Source: Neorhizobium vignae
GTDB taxonomy: Bacteria > Pseudomonadota > Alphaproteobacteria > Rhizobiales > Rhizobiaceae
Length of the DNA stretch: 64,000 bases
Assembly (NCBI RefSeq): GCF_000732195.1
Contig: NZ_JNNU01000002.1
Coordinates: 186,001 to 250,000 of the forward strand
Direction of reading: 5' to 3'
The notes beneath the pieces were generated by a model. It saw only the letters and a list, made by a program, of their open reading frames with translations. It had not been told where the DNA came from and did not search any database. Shown here piece after piece: positions 17,545-25,394 of the stretch. The position numbers were made by a program, and so were the translations under genes. Numbering within the stretch: the first letter of the stretch is position 1; each line of letters opens with the position of its first letter.

Positions 17545-17913
17545 TCACCGCCGCCTCAGCACCATCCCCGCATGATAGAGCACCCCGTCGCGAAAATCCC
17601 CATCCGCGGTGAACCCCGTGTCGTCCTTGTAGTCGATATGGTCGCCGGCCACCCAGTAGCGACCCTCATAGGCCTTTTCGCGGGTGCCGCGCGCTTCCAC
17701 GTAGCGGCCGTTCGGCAAAAGCTCGTGGCGGATGTGATTGTCTTCGTTTACCCACATGCCCGCATAGGGATGTTCAGCCATGGTTTTCTCCTCTTCCTCG
17801 ATGTCGTGTGCAAGCGCCGTAAACGTCGCGATGAAGGCGAAAGCCGCGGCAAAGGCAGCAAACGCGAGCGGAGCCCGGAAACCTGAAGGGGCGCGAAAAA
17901 GCCTTTCAGCCAT
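17545..17913 (-). CDS. Atu4866-family protein with an alternative exported form
   Basis: The last 78 residues, from MAEHPYAGMWV, match the Atu4866 domain family known from Agrobacterium, with the core motifs HIRHELLPNGRY, YWVAGDHIDY and DGDFRDGVLYHAGMV. Two in-frame starts each have a strong ribosome site. The one at 17913 (AGGAGGG about 8 bases upstream) gives 122 aa beginning with a hydrophobic signal peptide-like segment and an acidic DIEEEEK linker. The one at 17781 (GAGGAG 7 bases upstream) gives the classical 78 aa domain alone. The acidic linker is encoded by the purine-rich ribosome site itself. Function is unknown. It is divergent from an AraC-family regulator. Confidence 0.75.
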   Translation of the reverse strand: MAERLFRAPSGFRAPLAFAAFAAAFAFIATFTALAHDIEEEEKTMAEHPYAGMWVNEDNHIRHELLPNGRYVEARGTREKAYEGRYWVAGDHIDYKDDTGFTADGDFRDGVLYHAGMVLRRR

Positions 17914-18253
17914 TGAGATATTCCCTCCTGAGCATCCGTTCGCGGCGGCGTCTTTGCGTGCCGCGGGAGCGTTTGAGGAAGCCGCCGGCAAAATCGGCGG
18001 CCCAATGGAAGGGGCTTTCAAGTAAGCGCTGAAAGTTGCTCATCACCATCTCCATTTGAGTCCGGGCTGGTTCGATCGGACCAGCCGAATATGGTGGAAA
18101 ACAGCGGGCGAGCGGTAGCTCAGTCCTCCGGCATGATTGCACAATCCTCCGAAGTTCAGTTGAAATGGCCAACGGCGCCACCATATGATGCCCACACCAG
18201 ACCGCAGACATCCTGTATTTTACGGCATCCGTACCTTCGAACGAGGCCCGAAG
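17914..18253. promoter_or_regulatory. Divergent region with a 21-bp-spaced direct repeat
   Basis: 340 bases between the Atu4866 gene and the AraC gene. TCCTCCG occurs at 18124-18130 and again at 18145-18151, exactly 21 bases apart. This is the direct-repeat spacing typical of AraC/XylS operators, which contact DNA every two helical turns. The remainder shows no gene. Confidence 0.5.
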
Positions 18254-19156
18254 ATGGAAAAGCTCGATCAACTTGCTCGGCTGATTGCACAAAACACCGA
18301 TGGCGACGGCGTGTTCGATACGGCGATCCCGCGCCTGTCGATGATCCGCATCTCGAAGCCGACCGAGCCGCTGCACGTCATCCATCAGCCGGCGGTGTGC
18401 ATCATCGCGCAAGGGGCGAAACAGGTCATGCTGGCCGACGAAATCTTTCGCTACAGCCCCGGCCAGTATCTGGTCGTCTCGGTCGACATGCCCGTTACAG
18501 GCCAGGTCATGGAGGCGACGGCGGAGGAGCCGTATCTCTGCCTGCGCCTCGATCTCGACCTGAAGCTGCTGAGCGAGATGCTGGTGGACATGCCGGCTGC
18601 GCCAGGTGTCCCAACCATGCGCAAAAAATGCATCGGTCTCAGTTACACCACACCGGAATTCCTGGACGCCGCACTCCGCCTCGCCCAGCTTCTCGATAAG
18701 CCCGAGGAGATCGCCTATCTCGCGCCGCTGATCGAGCGCGAACTGATGTTCCGCCTGCTGCGCGGCGATCAGGCCGAGATGATCCGCCAGATTCTGGCGC
18801 CCGAAAACCGGCTGTATCAGGTCAACCGGGCGATTTCCTGGATCCGCCAGAACTTTTCCGCCCCCTTCTCGATCGAGCAGGTAGCGGTCGAAGCGCGCAT
18901 GAGTACGTCCTCGCTGCACCAGCATTTTCGCGAGGTGACGGCGATGAGCCCGCTGCAATACCAGAAACAGCTGCGCCTGCAGGAAGCCCGCCGCCTCATC
19001 CTCGGCAATGCCATGGACGCCGCCACTGCCGCCCATCAGGTCGGCTATGACAGCCCTTCGCAGTTCAGTCGCGAATATCGCCGCCTGTTCGGCGCCCCGC
19101 CGATCCAGGATATCACCCGGCTCAGAAGCGAACCCTCCCGTTACGCCGAGGCCTGA
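18254..19156 (+). CDS. AraC-family transcriptional regulator (AraC_N type)
   Basis: Regulator of 300 aa from the ATG at 18254; an in-frame ATG at 18185 would add 23 residues. The N-terminal half matches the AraC_N domain, with a PLHVIHQPAVCIIAQGAKQVML strand pair and YSPGQYLVVSVDMPVTGQV. The C-terminal half has the double HTH: FSIEQVAVEARMSTSSLHQHF and AAHQVGYDSPSQFSREYRRLFG. Proteins of this type usually control one neighbouring gene, often an oxidoreductase; here the neighbour is the Atu4866-family gene. The ligand is unknown. Confidence 0.9.
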   Translation: MEKLDQLARLIAQNTDGDGVFDTAIPRLSMIRISKPTEPLHVIHQPAVCIIAQGAKQVMLADEIFRYSPGQYLVVSVDMPVTGQVMEATAEEPYLCLRLDLDLKLLSEMLVDMPAAPGVPTMRKKCIGLSYTTPEFLDAALRLAQLLDKPEEIAYLAPLIERELMFRLLRGDQAEMIRQILAPENRLYQVNRAISWIRQNFSAPFSIEQVAVEARMSTSSLHQHFREVTAMSPLQYQKQLRLQEARRLILGNAMDAATAAHQVGYDSPSQFSREYRRLFGAPPIQDITRLRSEPSRYAEA

Positions 19157-19185
19157 ACCGCCCAAATCTCTCTTCCAGAAAATAT

Positions 19186-19243
19186 TCAACCGATCGGTTG
19201 ACAATAAAAGGGCATGGGCGCATATTCAACCACATGGTTGAAT
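19186..19243. promoter_or_regulatory. Twin palindromic operator over the ArsR gene start
   Basis: Box 1 is the perfect palindrome TCAACCGATCGGTTGA (19186-19201). Box 2 is ATTCAACCA-CA-TGGTTGAAT (19224-19243). Both share CAACC/GGTTG arms, and their centres are 40 bases apart, about four helical turns. The ATG of the regulator (19234) lies inside box 2, so bound repressor would cover the start region. Autoregulation by the adjacent ArsR protein is inferred. Confidence 0.75.
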
Positions 19244-19653
19244 TACAGACACATCCGATCGATACGGTCTTCCACGCCCTCAGCGACGGCACGCGCCGCC
19301 GCATGCTCCGCGAGCTTGCACAGGGCGAGCGCACGGTCAGCCAGCTGGCCGAGCCGCACGAGATGTCGCTCGCGGCGGCCTCGAAACACATCAAGGTGCT
19401 GGAAAGCGCCGGGCTGATCCGCCGCGAAATTCAAGGCCGCACCCATCTCTGCCGCCTCGAACCCGGCCCGCTCGCGACCGCCCATGAGTGGCTGACCTTC
19501 TATGAGCGCTTCTGGACCGACAGGCTCGATATCCTGGAACGCCTTCTCAGGGAGGAGGACGCCCAAAAGAACGCCCGGGACCAGACCCAGAAGAATCCGT
19601 TGAAATTCCCTGCGTCCCAGAAATCTGAAACTGAAACGGGAGAAGACCAATGA
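19234..19653 (+). CDS. ArsR-family transcriptional regulator paired with SRPBCC gene
   Basis: Winged-helix regulator of 139 aa. DTVFHALSDGTRRRMLRELAQGE and EMSLAAASKHIKVLESAGLIRREIQGR form the HTH and wing. The ArsR metal-binding motif is absent, as in the large subgroup that pairs with SRPBCC/AHSA1 proteins. The C-terminal 30 residues are charged and Gln/Lys-rich. Its stop overlaps the SRPBCC start by 4 bases (ATGA). The start at 19234 is preferred over 19198, which would fall inside the upstream operator box. Confidence 0.88.
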   Translation: MVELQTHPIDTVFHALSDGTRRRMLRELAQGERTVSQLAEPHEMSLAAASKHIKVLESAGLIRREIQGRTHLCRLEPGPLATAHEWLTFYERFWTDRLDILERLLREEDAQKNARDQTQKNPLKFPASQKSETETGEDQ

Positions 19654-20183
19654 ACGACATGACATCATTGAACAAATACGGCGCTGTAGCCGAACCTTTC
19701 GCCTTCACCATCCAGCGCCGCCTGCCGGGTCCCATCGAGAGAATCTGGGCCTACCTCACCGACAGCGATCTTCGCCGCCAGTGGCTCGCATCGGGCATCA
19801 TGCCGGCACAGGCGGGCAGTTCCTTCGAACTCACCTGGCGAAACGACGAACTGGCCGGCTCGGCCGAAGGCAGACCGGAAGGCTTTCCCGCGGAACACAG
19901 CATGCAGAGCGAGGTGATCGCGTTCGAGCCTCCGCATCGCCTCGTCTTCTCGTGGCCGCCGCGCGGCGAAGTCAGCTTTGAACTTCAACCGGCCGGCAGC
20001 GAAATCCTGCTCACCGTCACGCATCGGCGGATCTCCGATCGCCGCAACATGGTCATGGTCGGCGCCGGCTGGCACATGCATCTCGACATCCTGGTCGCCC
20101 GGGCGACCGGCGCCAAGCCTGAACCGTTCTGGGAAGGCTGGAGCCGCCTCAAGGAAGAATACGACCGCCGCATCCCGGCCTGA
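19650..20183 (+). CDS. SRPBCC (AHSA1/START-like) domain protein
   Basis: 177 aa protein with the helix-grip START-like fold. FTIQRRLPGPIERIWAYLTD opens the domain, the region around HSMQSEVIAFEPPHRLVFSW forms the central strands, and the protein ends in a long C-terminal helix (FWEGWSRLKEEYDRR). It is translationally coupled to the ArsR regulator, a very common pair in alphaproteobacteria. Such proteins bind hydrophobic ligands or assist other proteins; the actual role is unknown. Confidence 0.88.
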   Translation: MNDMTSLNKYGAVAEPFAFTIQRRLPGPIERIWAYLTDSDLRRQWLASGIMPAQAGSSFELTWRNDELAGSAEGRPEGFPAEHSMQSEVIAFEPPHRLVFSWPPRGEVSFELQPAGSEILLTVTHRRISDRRNMVMVGAGWHMHLDILVARATGAKPEPFWEGWSRLKEEYDRRIPA

Positions 20184-20195
20184 AGCACGTTGTCG

Positions 20196-20245
20196 CCTCC
20201 GCCCCATGGTTCAGGGAGGCCCCAGAGAGCCGGGGCGGAGGTTTC
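20196..20245 (+). terminator. Intercistronic hairpin after the SRPBCC gene
   Basis: CCTCCGCCCC (20196-20205) and GGGGCGGAGG (20232-20241) form a perfect 10-bp stem with a 26-base loop, followed by a short TTT. It probably ends or attenuates the arsR-SRPBCC transcript before the GFA gene. Confidence 0.45.
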
Positions 20246-20287
20246 AGTCAAAGGTCCGCGATGGCGCCATACCCATGGAGATACGAC

Positions 20288-20701
20288 ATGAGCACCCTTT
20301 TTACGGGCGGATGCGCCTGCGGCGCGCTTCGTTATGAAATCTCCGCCGAACCGGCGGTCATGGTCGATTGCCAGTGCCGCCAGTGCCAGCGCGAAAGCGG
20401 CACAGGCCACGCCTCCCACCTCACCTTCCCAAGCGCGGCCGTCAAGGTCGAGGGCAATGCGACCCATTGGGAGGCGACCGGCGACGGCGGAACCGTCAAG
20501 AGGCGGGCCTTCTGCCCCACCTGCGGTTCGCCGGTCTATATGACGTTCCCGGCTATGCCGGACTACTTCGTCATCCGCGCCGGCAGCCTCGACGATCCGA
20601 GCCTGTATAAGCCGCAATTCGTGACCTGGCACGCCGCCGGCCACGCCTGGGATCATCTCGATCCGGCCCTGCCGAAATTCGAGAACATGCCGCCAGCTTG
20701 A
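20288..20701 (+). CDS. GFA/CENP-V-domain protein
   Basis: 137 aa zinc-binding protein of the glutathione-dependent formaldehyde-activating (GFA) family. Zinc ligands follow the family pattern: GGCACGALRY near the N terminus, CQCRQCQRESGTGHAS, then FCPTCGSPVY. The later part has FVIRAGSLDD, typical of the group. The start at 20288 follows GGAGAT; the frame is open to 20261. The biochemical role of most members is unproven, and spontaneous GSH-formaldehyde condensation has been questioned. It ends 7 bases from the convergent alpha-glucosidase gene. Confidence 0.87.
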   Translation: MSTLFTGGCACGALRYEISAEPAVMVDCQCRQCQRESGTGHASHLTFPSAAVKVEGNATHWEATGDGGTVKRRAFCPTCGSPVYMTFPAMPDYFVIRAGSLDDPSLYKPQFVTWHAAGHAWDHLDPALPKFENMPPA

Positions 20702-20708
20702 AGAACTT

Positions 20709-22358
20709 TCACACCCGGGCGCAGAACACGTCGAGGGCATCGAGCTTCACCACGCCCTTTTCGAGCCGCGACACGAAGCCCGGCAGGTTAACCGGCAGAA
20801 TTTCGCCGAGCCGTTTCGGCAGGGTGAAATCCTGTGTTCCCCGGGTCAGGTTGAAGATGAACAGCAATTTCTCGCCGCCCTTCTCGCGCACGAAGGCGAG
20901 CAGGTCCTGGTTGGTATCGAGGAAGGTCATGTCGCCGTCGATGAGCGGCGGATGCGCCTTGCGGAAGGCGAGTGCCGCCCGGTAGTGGTGCAGCACCGAA
21001 TCCGGGAGCGCCTCCTGCGCATCGACGGCACGGCGCGCATGGTCGGCCGGCACCGGCAGCCAGGTCTTCGAACCGGTGGTAAAGCCCGCATGCGGCTCGC
21101 CCGCTTCCCAGGCCATCGGCGTGCGGCATCCGTCGCGGCCCTTGAAGGCCGGCCAGAAGCGGATGCCGTAGGGGTCGCGCAGATCCTCGAAGGTGAGTTC
21201 CGCCTCGGTCAGCCCCAGTTCCTCGCCCTGATAGAGGCAAATCGAGCCACGCAGGACCGAAAGCAGCGTGATCGACAGTTTTGCGACCCGGTCCTGCTCG
21301 GCCGGAGACTCGGCGAAGCGGGTCACGTGGCGAACGACATCATGATTGGAAAACGCCCAGCAGACCCAGCCATTGCTGACGGTATCGGCAACCGTGGTCA
21401 TCACCTTGCGGATATAGGCCGCGTCGAAGGCAGGACCTAAGAAATCGAAGGTGTAGCACATGTGCAGCTTGTCATTGCCGGTCGTGTAGAGCGCCAGCGT
21501 CGAAAGTGAACGCGGGCCGTCGCCGACTTCGCCGACGGTCGCACGACCTTCGTAGCTGTCGAGCAACGCTCTCAGCCGCTTCAGGAAGTCGATATTTTCT
21601 GGCTGCGTCTTGTCGTAGAGGTGGTTCTGCATGGAATAGGGATTGGTGTCCGTCTCCATGCCCGCGCCGTCGGTGTCGTAGACCATCGGCGGGTTGTTGC
21701 GCAGTTGCTTGTCGTGGAAATAGTAGTTGACGGTATCGAGGCGGAACCCGTGCACGCCGCGGTCCAGCCAGAAGCGCACCGTGTCCAGCATGGCGGCCTG
21801 GACCTCGGGATTGTGGAAATTGAGGTCCGGCTGGGCGATCAGGAAGTTGTGCATGTAATATTGCTTGCGCACCCCGTCCCATTCCCAGCCCGGCCCGCCG
21901 AAGATCGACAGCCAGTTGGTCGGCGCCGTGCCGTCCGGCTTCGGGTCCGCCCAGACATACCAGTCGGCCTTGGGATTGGTGCGGCTGGAACGGCTTTCGA
22001 CGAACCACGGATGCCGGTCGGACGTGTGGGAAATCACCTGGTCGATGATCACCTTCAACCCCAGGCGCTCCGCCTCGGCCATCATCTCGTCGAAGTCGGT
22101 GAGCGTACCGAACATCGGATCGACATTGCAGTAGTCGGAGACGTCGTAGCCCATGTCGGCCATCGGCGAGGTGAAGAAGGGCGAGAGCCAGATCGCATCG
22201 ACGCCGAGCGAGGCGACATGCGGCAGGCGCGCGGTAATGCCCTTGATGTCGCCGATCCCGTCGCCGGTCGAGTCCTGAAAGGAGCGCGGATAGATCTGGT
22301 AGATCACCGCGCCGCGCCACCAGTTTGCATCGACTGCCTTCACTGCCTGTGTCGCCAT
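20709..22358 (-). CDS. aglA: Alpha-glucosidase, glycoside hydrolase family 13
   Basis: Cytosolic GH13 enzyme of 549 aa. The four conserved regions are visible: VIIDQVISHTSD; GFRLDTVNYYFHD with the nucleophile Asp; GEVGD with the acid/base Glu; and FSNHD with the transition-state Asp. The opening WWRGAVIYQIYPRSFQDSTGDGIGD is typical of oligo-1,6-glucosidase/alpha-glucosidase. It matches the AglA type of Sinorhizobium meliloti, where it hydrolyses sucrose, maltose and trehalose-like alpha-glucosides, but no aglEFGK transporter is adjacent. AGGAGA precedes the ATG. It is divergent from a KDG kinase, which suggests a carbohydrate locus. Confidence 0.92.
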   Translation of the reverse strand: MATQAVKAVDANWWRGAVIYQIYPRSFQDSTGDGIGDIKGITARLPHVASLGVDAIWLSPFFTSPMADMGYDVSDYCNVDPMFGTLTDFDEMMAEAERLGLKVIIDQVISHTSDRHPWFVESRSSRTNPKADWYVWADPKPDGTAPTNWLSIFGGPGWEWDGVRKQYYMHNFLIAQPDLNFHNPEVQAAMLDTVRFWLDRGVHGFRLDTVNYYFHDKQLRNNPPMVYDTDGAGMETDTNPYSMQNHLYDKTQPENIDFLKRLRALLDSYEGRATVGEVGDGPRSLSTLALYTTGNDKLHMCYTFDFLGPAFDAAYIRKVMTTVADTVSNGWVCWAFSNHDVVRHVTRFAESPAEQDRVAKLSITLLSVLRGSICLYQGEELGLTEAELTFEDLRDPYGIRFWPAFKGRDGCRTPMAWEAGEPHAGFTTGSKTWLPVPADHARRAVDAQEALPDSVLHHYRAALAFRKAHPPLIDGDMTFLDTNQDLLAFVREKGGEKLLFIFNLTRGTQDFTLPKRLGEILPVNLPGFVSRLEKGVVKLDALDVFCARV

Positions 22359-22507
22359 CGTCCGACTCTCCTTTCTTAAATGTTCCAGCCCAACCTAGTG
22401 CCCCCCGTTCAAAAGACAACGCATAAGCAGGGCTCTGCGACGTTCCGAAACCACTCTCTTGCCACGGCTGAAACTTCGGCCTATGCGAGTTAAAAAATGC
22501 GGGAGGG

Positions 22508-23428
22508 ATGCAATTGGGCGGACGGCTTCTTTCGATCGGCGAGTGCATGGTGGAGCTGTCGCAGGCGGGCGAAGGCCTGCTGCGCAAGGGCTTTGCCGGA
22601 GATACCTTCAACACCGCCTGGTATGCGCGCGCCTGCCTGCCGGCCGAATGGTCGGTGGATTATTTCACCGCTGTCGGCGACGATCCCCTGTCAACCGAAA
22701 TGCTGTCGATGATGCGGGATGCCGGCATCGGCACGAGCTTCATCCGCCGCATCGAGGGCAAGACGCCCGGCCTCTACCTGATCACGCTGAAGAACGGCGA
22801 ACGCACCTTCAGCTACTGGCGCGACACGGCCGCCGCCAGGAAACTCGCCGACGACGCGGACCATCTGCGCGCCGCGATCGAAGCCGCCGACATCCTCTAT
22901 TTCTCCGGCATCACGCTGGGCATCCTTAGCCCCGAAGCGGTCGAGACGCTGCTGTCGGAACTGCGCCGCGCCAAGGCCTCCGGCAAGACAGTCGCCTTTG
23001 ACCCCAACATCCGCCCCCGCCTCTGGCCGAGTAAAGACTACATGCTGAAGACGATCGAAGCCGGCGCACGGGCCGCCTCCCTCGTCCTGCCGAGCTTCGA
23101 CGACGAGACCACCCATTTCGGCGATGCGACCGTCGCAGACACCATCGCCCGCTACCACGCGCTCGGCGTCGAAAACATCGTGGTCAAGAACGGCGCGGAG
23201 GGCGCGACGCTGAGCTTCGCCGGCGCCGCCGTCGTCCATGTCCCCTCCGTCAGGGCAGAGCAGCTCGTCGACACGACCAGCGCGGGCGACAGCTTCAACG
23301 GCGCCTTCCTGTCGCGCCTGGTCCGCGGCACCCCGCCGGCGCAGGCCGCCGCCTACGGCGCCTCGGTCGCGTCCGTCGTGATCGGCCACCACGGCGCCCT
23401 GATCAGCCCGGCGCTGCTGCCGGGGTAA
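22508..23428 (+). CDS. kdgK: 2-keto-3-deoxygluconate kinase (PfkB family)
   Basis: Sugar kinase of 306 aa in the ribokinase/PfkB family. The N terminus LLSIGECMVEL and GFAGDTFNTAWY are typical of KDG kinases. FDPNIRPRLW sits mid-protein, and the PfkB signature DTTSAGDSFNGAFL carries the catalytic Asp. The expected reaction is 2-dehydro-3-deoxy-D-gluconate + ATP to KDPG, feeding the Entner-Doudoroff route. A GGGAGGG ribosome site lies just before the ATG. It is divergent from the alpha-glucosidase with 149 bases between them. Confidence 0.87.
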   Translation: MQLGGRLLSIGECMVELSQAGEGLLRKGFAGDTFNTAWYARACLPAEWSVDYFTAVGDDPLSTEMLSMMRDAGIGTSFIRRIEGKTPGLYLITLKNGERTFSYWRDTAAARKLADDADHLRAAIEAADILYFSGITLGILSPEAVETLLSELRRAKASGKTVAFDPNIRPRLWPSKDYMLKTIEAGARAASLVLPSFDDETTHFGDATVADTIARYHALGVENIVVKNGAEGATLSFAGAAVVHVPSVRAEQLVDTTSAGDSFNGAFLSRLVRGTPPAQAAAYGASVASVVIGHHGALISPALLPG

Positions 23429-23581
23429 AACGCCACCGGACGTATCCGGACACGCCGGTCAAGGGCGCCGAAATCGACCCCCGTTGTCGGCTGATTTTTG
23501 GGTGGCGCGTCATACATCAATTTTCAGTCATTATCTGAAAGAGTTAGGGCGGCTTACGATTGCTCCCAACGAGGAAATGAA

Positions 23582-24106
23582 ATGCGTATCGCTCTTGCCG
23601 TCCTGACCGTCCTGTCCCTCTCCCTATCCCAGGCTGCACACTCAGCCCCCATCGATGCCCTGACCAAGGCCGAAGAAAGAACTTATGAGGCATGGGGAAA
23701 GCTCGGCTTGACGGAGCGCCTGGTGACCTTCGTCACTGCGCCCTCCACCGGCTACGGCATCTATCAGGAAAAGCAGTCCAGCATTTTCAAGCAGGGTGAA
23801 AAGGTCATCACCTATGTCGAGCCGATCGGCTACGGATGGAAAGAACTTCCCCACGACATGTACGAACTCAACTTCGTATCGGACCTGAAGATCAAGGCGG
23901 CCAACGGCGACGTCATGCTCGACAAGAAGGCCTTCTCCACCAATGTGCTTCAGAGCCACAACGCCAACATGGAATTCTCCATGGATTTCACCCTGACGCT
24001 GACCGGCGCGCCGGCTGGCAAATACACCTTGACCTATACGATCCACGACATGAGCGGTGACCAGACCTCGACATTCGATCAGGACTTCACCATCGCCGCC
24101 GATTAA
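23582..24106 (+). CDS. Secreted protein of unknown function
   Basis: 174 aa with a clear signal peptide (residues 1-22, cut after AHSA). The mature part is soluble, with alternating strand-like segments (KYTLTYTIHDMSG near the end) and no cysteine. It suggests a periplasmic beta-rich protein. A GAGGA ribosome site precedes the ATG. I do not recognise the family. The C terminus resembles a beta-sandwich with a TFDQDFTI last strand. Confidence 0.7.
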   Translation: MRIALAVLTVLSLSLSQAAHSAPIDALTKAEERTYEAWGKLGLTERLVTFVTAPSTGYGIYQEKQSSIFKQGEKVITYVEPIGYGWKELPHDMYELNFVSDLKIKAANGDVMLDKKAFSTNVLQSHNANMEFSMDFTLTLTGAPAGKYTLTYTIHDMSGDQTSTFDQDFTIAAD

Positions 24107-24139
24107 CCGCCCCCGGCGCCGGCTGCCCTCGCTCGGAGG

Positions 24140-24547
24140 TCAGCCGGCAACCCGGAACGACACCGGAAACCCGCGCATCACCGAATTGGCGACGGTGCAG
24201 ACGCTTCTGGCCCGCTCGATCAGCGCCCTGGTGTCGGCACCATCGCCCGAGGTGCAGATAACGTCGAGCTCCGCACCGACGGCGATCAGCGGCGTGCCGT
24301 CGAGCTCCAGCGTGACGCTGACCGCGATATCCTCGATGTCGATATTCATCTCGTGCGCCGCGTATCGGAGGTCGTTGCAGAAGCACCCGCCGATCGCCAG
24401 CGCCAAAAGCTGCCCGCCATTGAACCCGAGATTGCGCCCGCCAGCCTTCCCCTCCGCCCGATCGACGACGATCGTATGGCTCCCGGCCCAGCCCAGGGCC
24501 GCCTCGGTTCCGGCCACGTTGCGAAGCTCGACGGTCGACGAAATCAT
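24140..24547 (-). CDS. OsmC-family protein
   Basis: 135 aa with the OsmC/Ohr fold. The first reactive-region cysteine is in LAIGGCFCNDL (C55, plus C57), and the second is in SVCTVANSVMRG (C117). This places it with OsmC-like proteins that may act as thiol peroxidases. The pattern differs from true Ohr (VCP), so the substrate is uncertain. AGGAGG lies about 7 bases upstream of the ATG at 24547; the frame extends to 24580 without need. It is monocistronic and convergent with the secreted protein gene. Confidence 0.85.
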   Translation of the reverse strand: MISSTVELRNVAGTEAALGWAGSHTIVVDRAEGKAGGRNLGFNGGQLLALAIGGCFCNDLRYAAHEMNIDIEDIAVSVTLELDGTPLIAVGAELDVICTSGDGADTRALIERARSVCTVANSVMRGFPVSFRVAG

Positions 24548-24712
24548 GGGCAGTCCTCCTGATCGGATCGATAATCCCATTGAACGCGCGGCAGTTCAAT
24601 CGATAAGCGGAAGCCTTGAGAGATCATCAAAAAGGAGACGTAGCCAGAAAAATCAATTCATGATTGCATGAATGCGAAGGTTGTAACTAGGTCCCACCGG
24701 AAAGTAGCAACT

Positions 24713-25315
24713 ATGTGTGAAAAGCCGATCATACCGCCTGCTGTTGCTACGGAACAGACTGACTCGTATCGAATATATGACGCGATCTGGCGAAATATGG
24801 ACCGCGAAAATAACCTTATCAACCAACGTCTTGGATGGGCAATATTTTTTAGTGCTGGTATCTTCTCGGCCTCGGCCGTGGTCGTCAACATAATGATGAA
24901 GCTCGTCGATACGAGACTCGCCTATCTAACGACTTGGATGATCGCCGGTTGCTTTCTGCTGGGATGTTTGGCTGCCCTTGGCGTGTATTTCTCTCTCCGC
25001 GTCCTGAGAGGGGTCGATGCTGCGCTTGAGCAAATCGAATATCTGCGTGAGAGGTATCAACGAGACGAGGCCAAATTCAAAGCGATCAGCCTGCCGCGCC
25101 CGTTTGGCGAAAAGAAGGATATAGACCGAGGCCGTAGCGCCTCCACAATTTTTCCGCAAACGCTGGTGCTGATCTGGTCAGCGGCTTGGGGCTTCAGTGT
25201 ATTAGCGGCGGGAATATTCGGAACTTTGGCGGTACTTGGCATTCCTATTGTTGAACCGCCCAGTTCCTCGGTGTCGCCTCTCCGTGTCTTGGTTGCCCCC
25301 TTCATCAGCCTGTAA
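24713..25315 (+). CDS. AT-richer membrane protein of unknown function
   Basis: 200 aa from the ATG at 24713; an ATG at 24668 is also in frame. There are two hydrophobic segments near residues 42-62 and 75-95, a charged helical stretch (LEQIEYLRERYQRDEAKFKA) and a third hydrophobic segment near 152-180. Codon use is clearly less GC-biased than in neighbouring genes, with many A/T third positions, which suggests recent acquisition. The general layout resembles small membrane proteins of mobile or defence regions, but no family is recognised and no partner is adjacent. Confidence 0.6.
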   Translation: MCEKPIIPPAVATEQTDSYRIYDAIWRNMDRENNLINQRLGWAIFFSAGIFSASAVVVNIMMKLVDTRLAYLTTWMIAGCFLLGCLAALGVYFSLRVLRGVDAALEQIEYLRERYQRDEAKFKAISLPRPFGEKKDIDRGRSASTIFPQTLVLIWSAAWGFSVLAAGIFGTLAVLGIPIVEPPSSSVSPLRVLVAPFISL

Positions 25316-25394
25316 CAAACTTTTCCGATAGAGGGCCGACAACGCTCCGTCACGCGCGAGTCGTGGACGGATCGGCAACCGGGTTCGGCCTTCC

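Noticed and set aside
18100..18160. GAGCGGTAGCTCAGTC string resembling a tRNA start
   Set aside because: No acceptor stem, anticodon arm or TpsiC arm follows; chance similarity.
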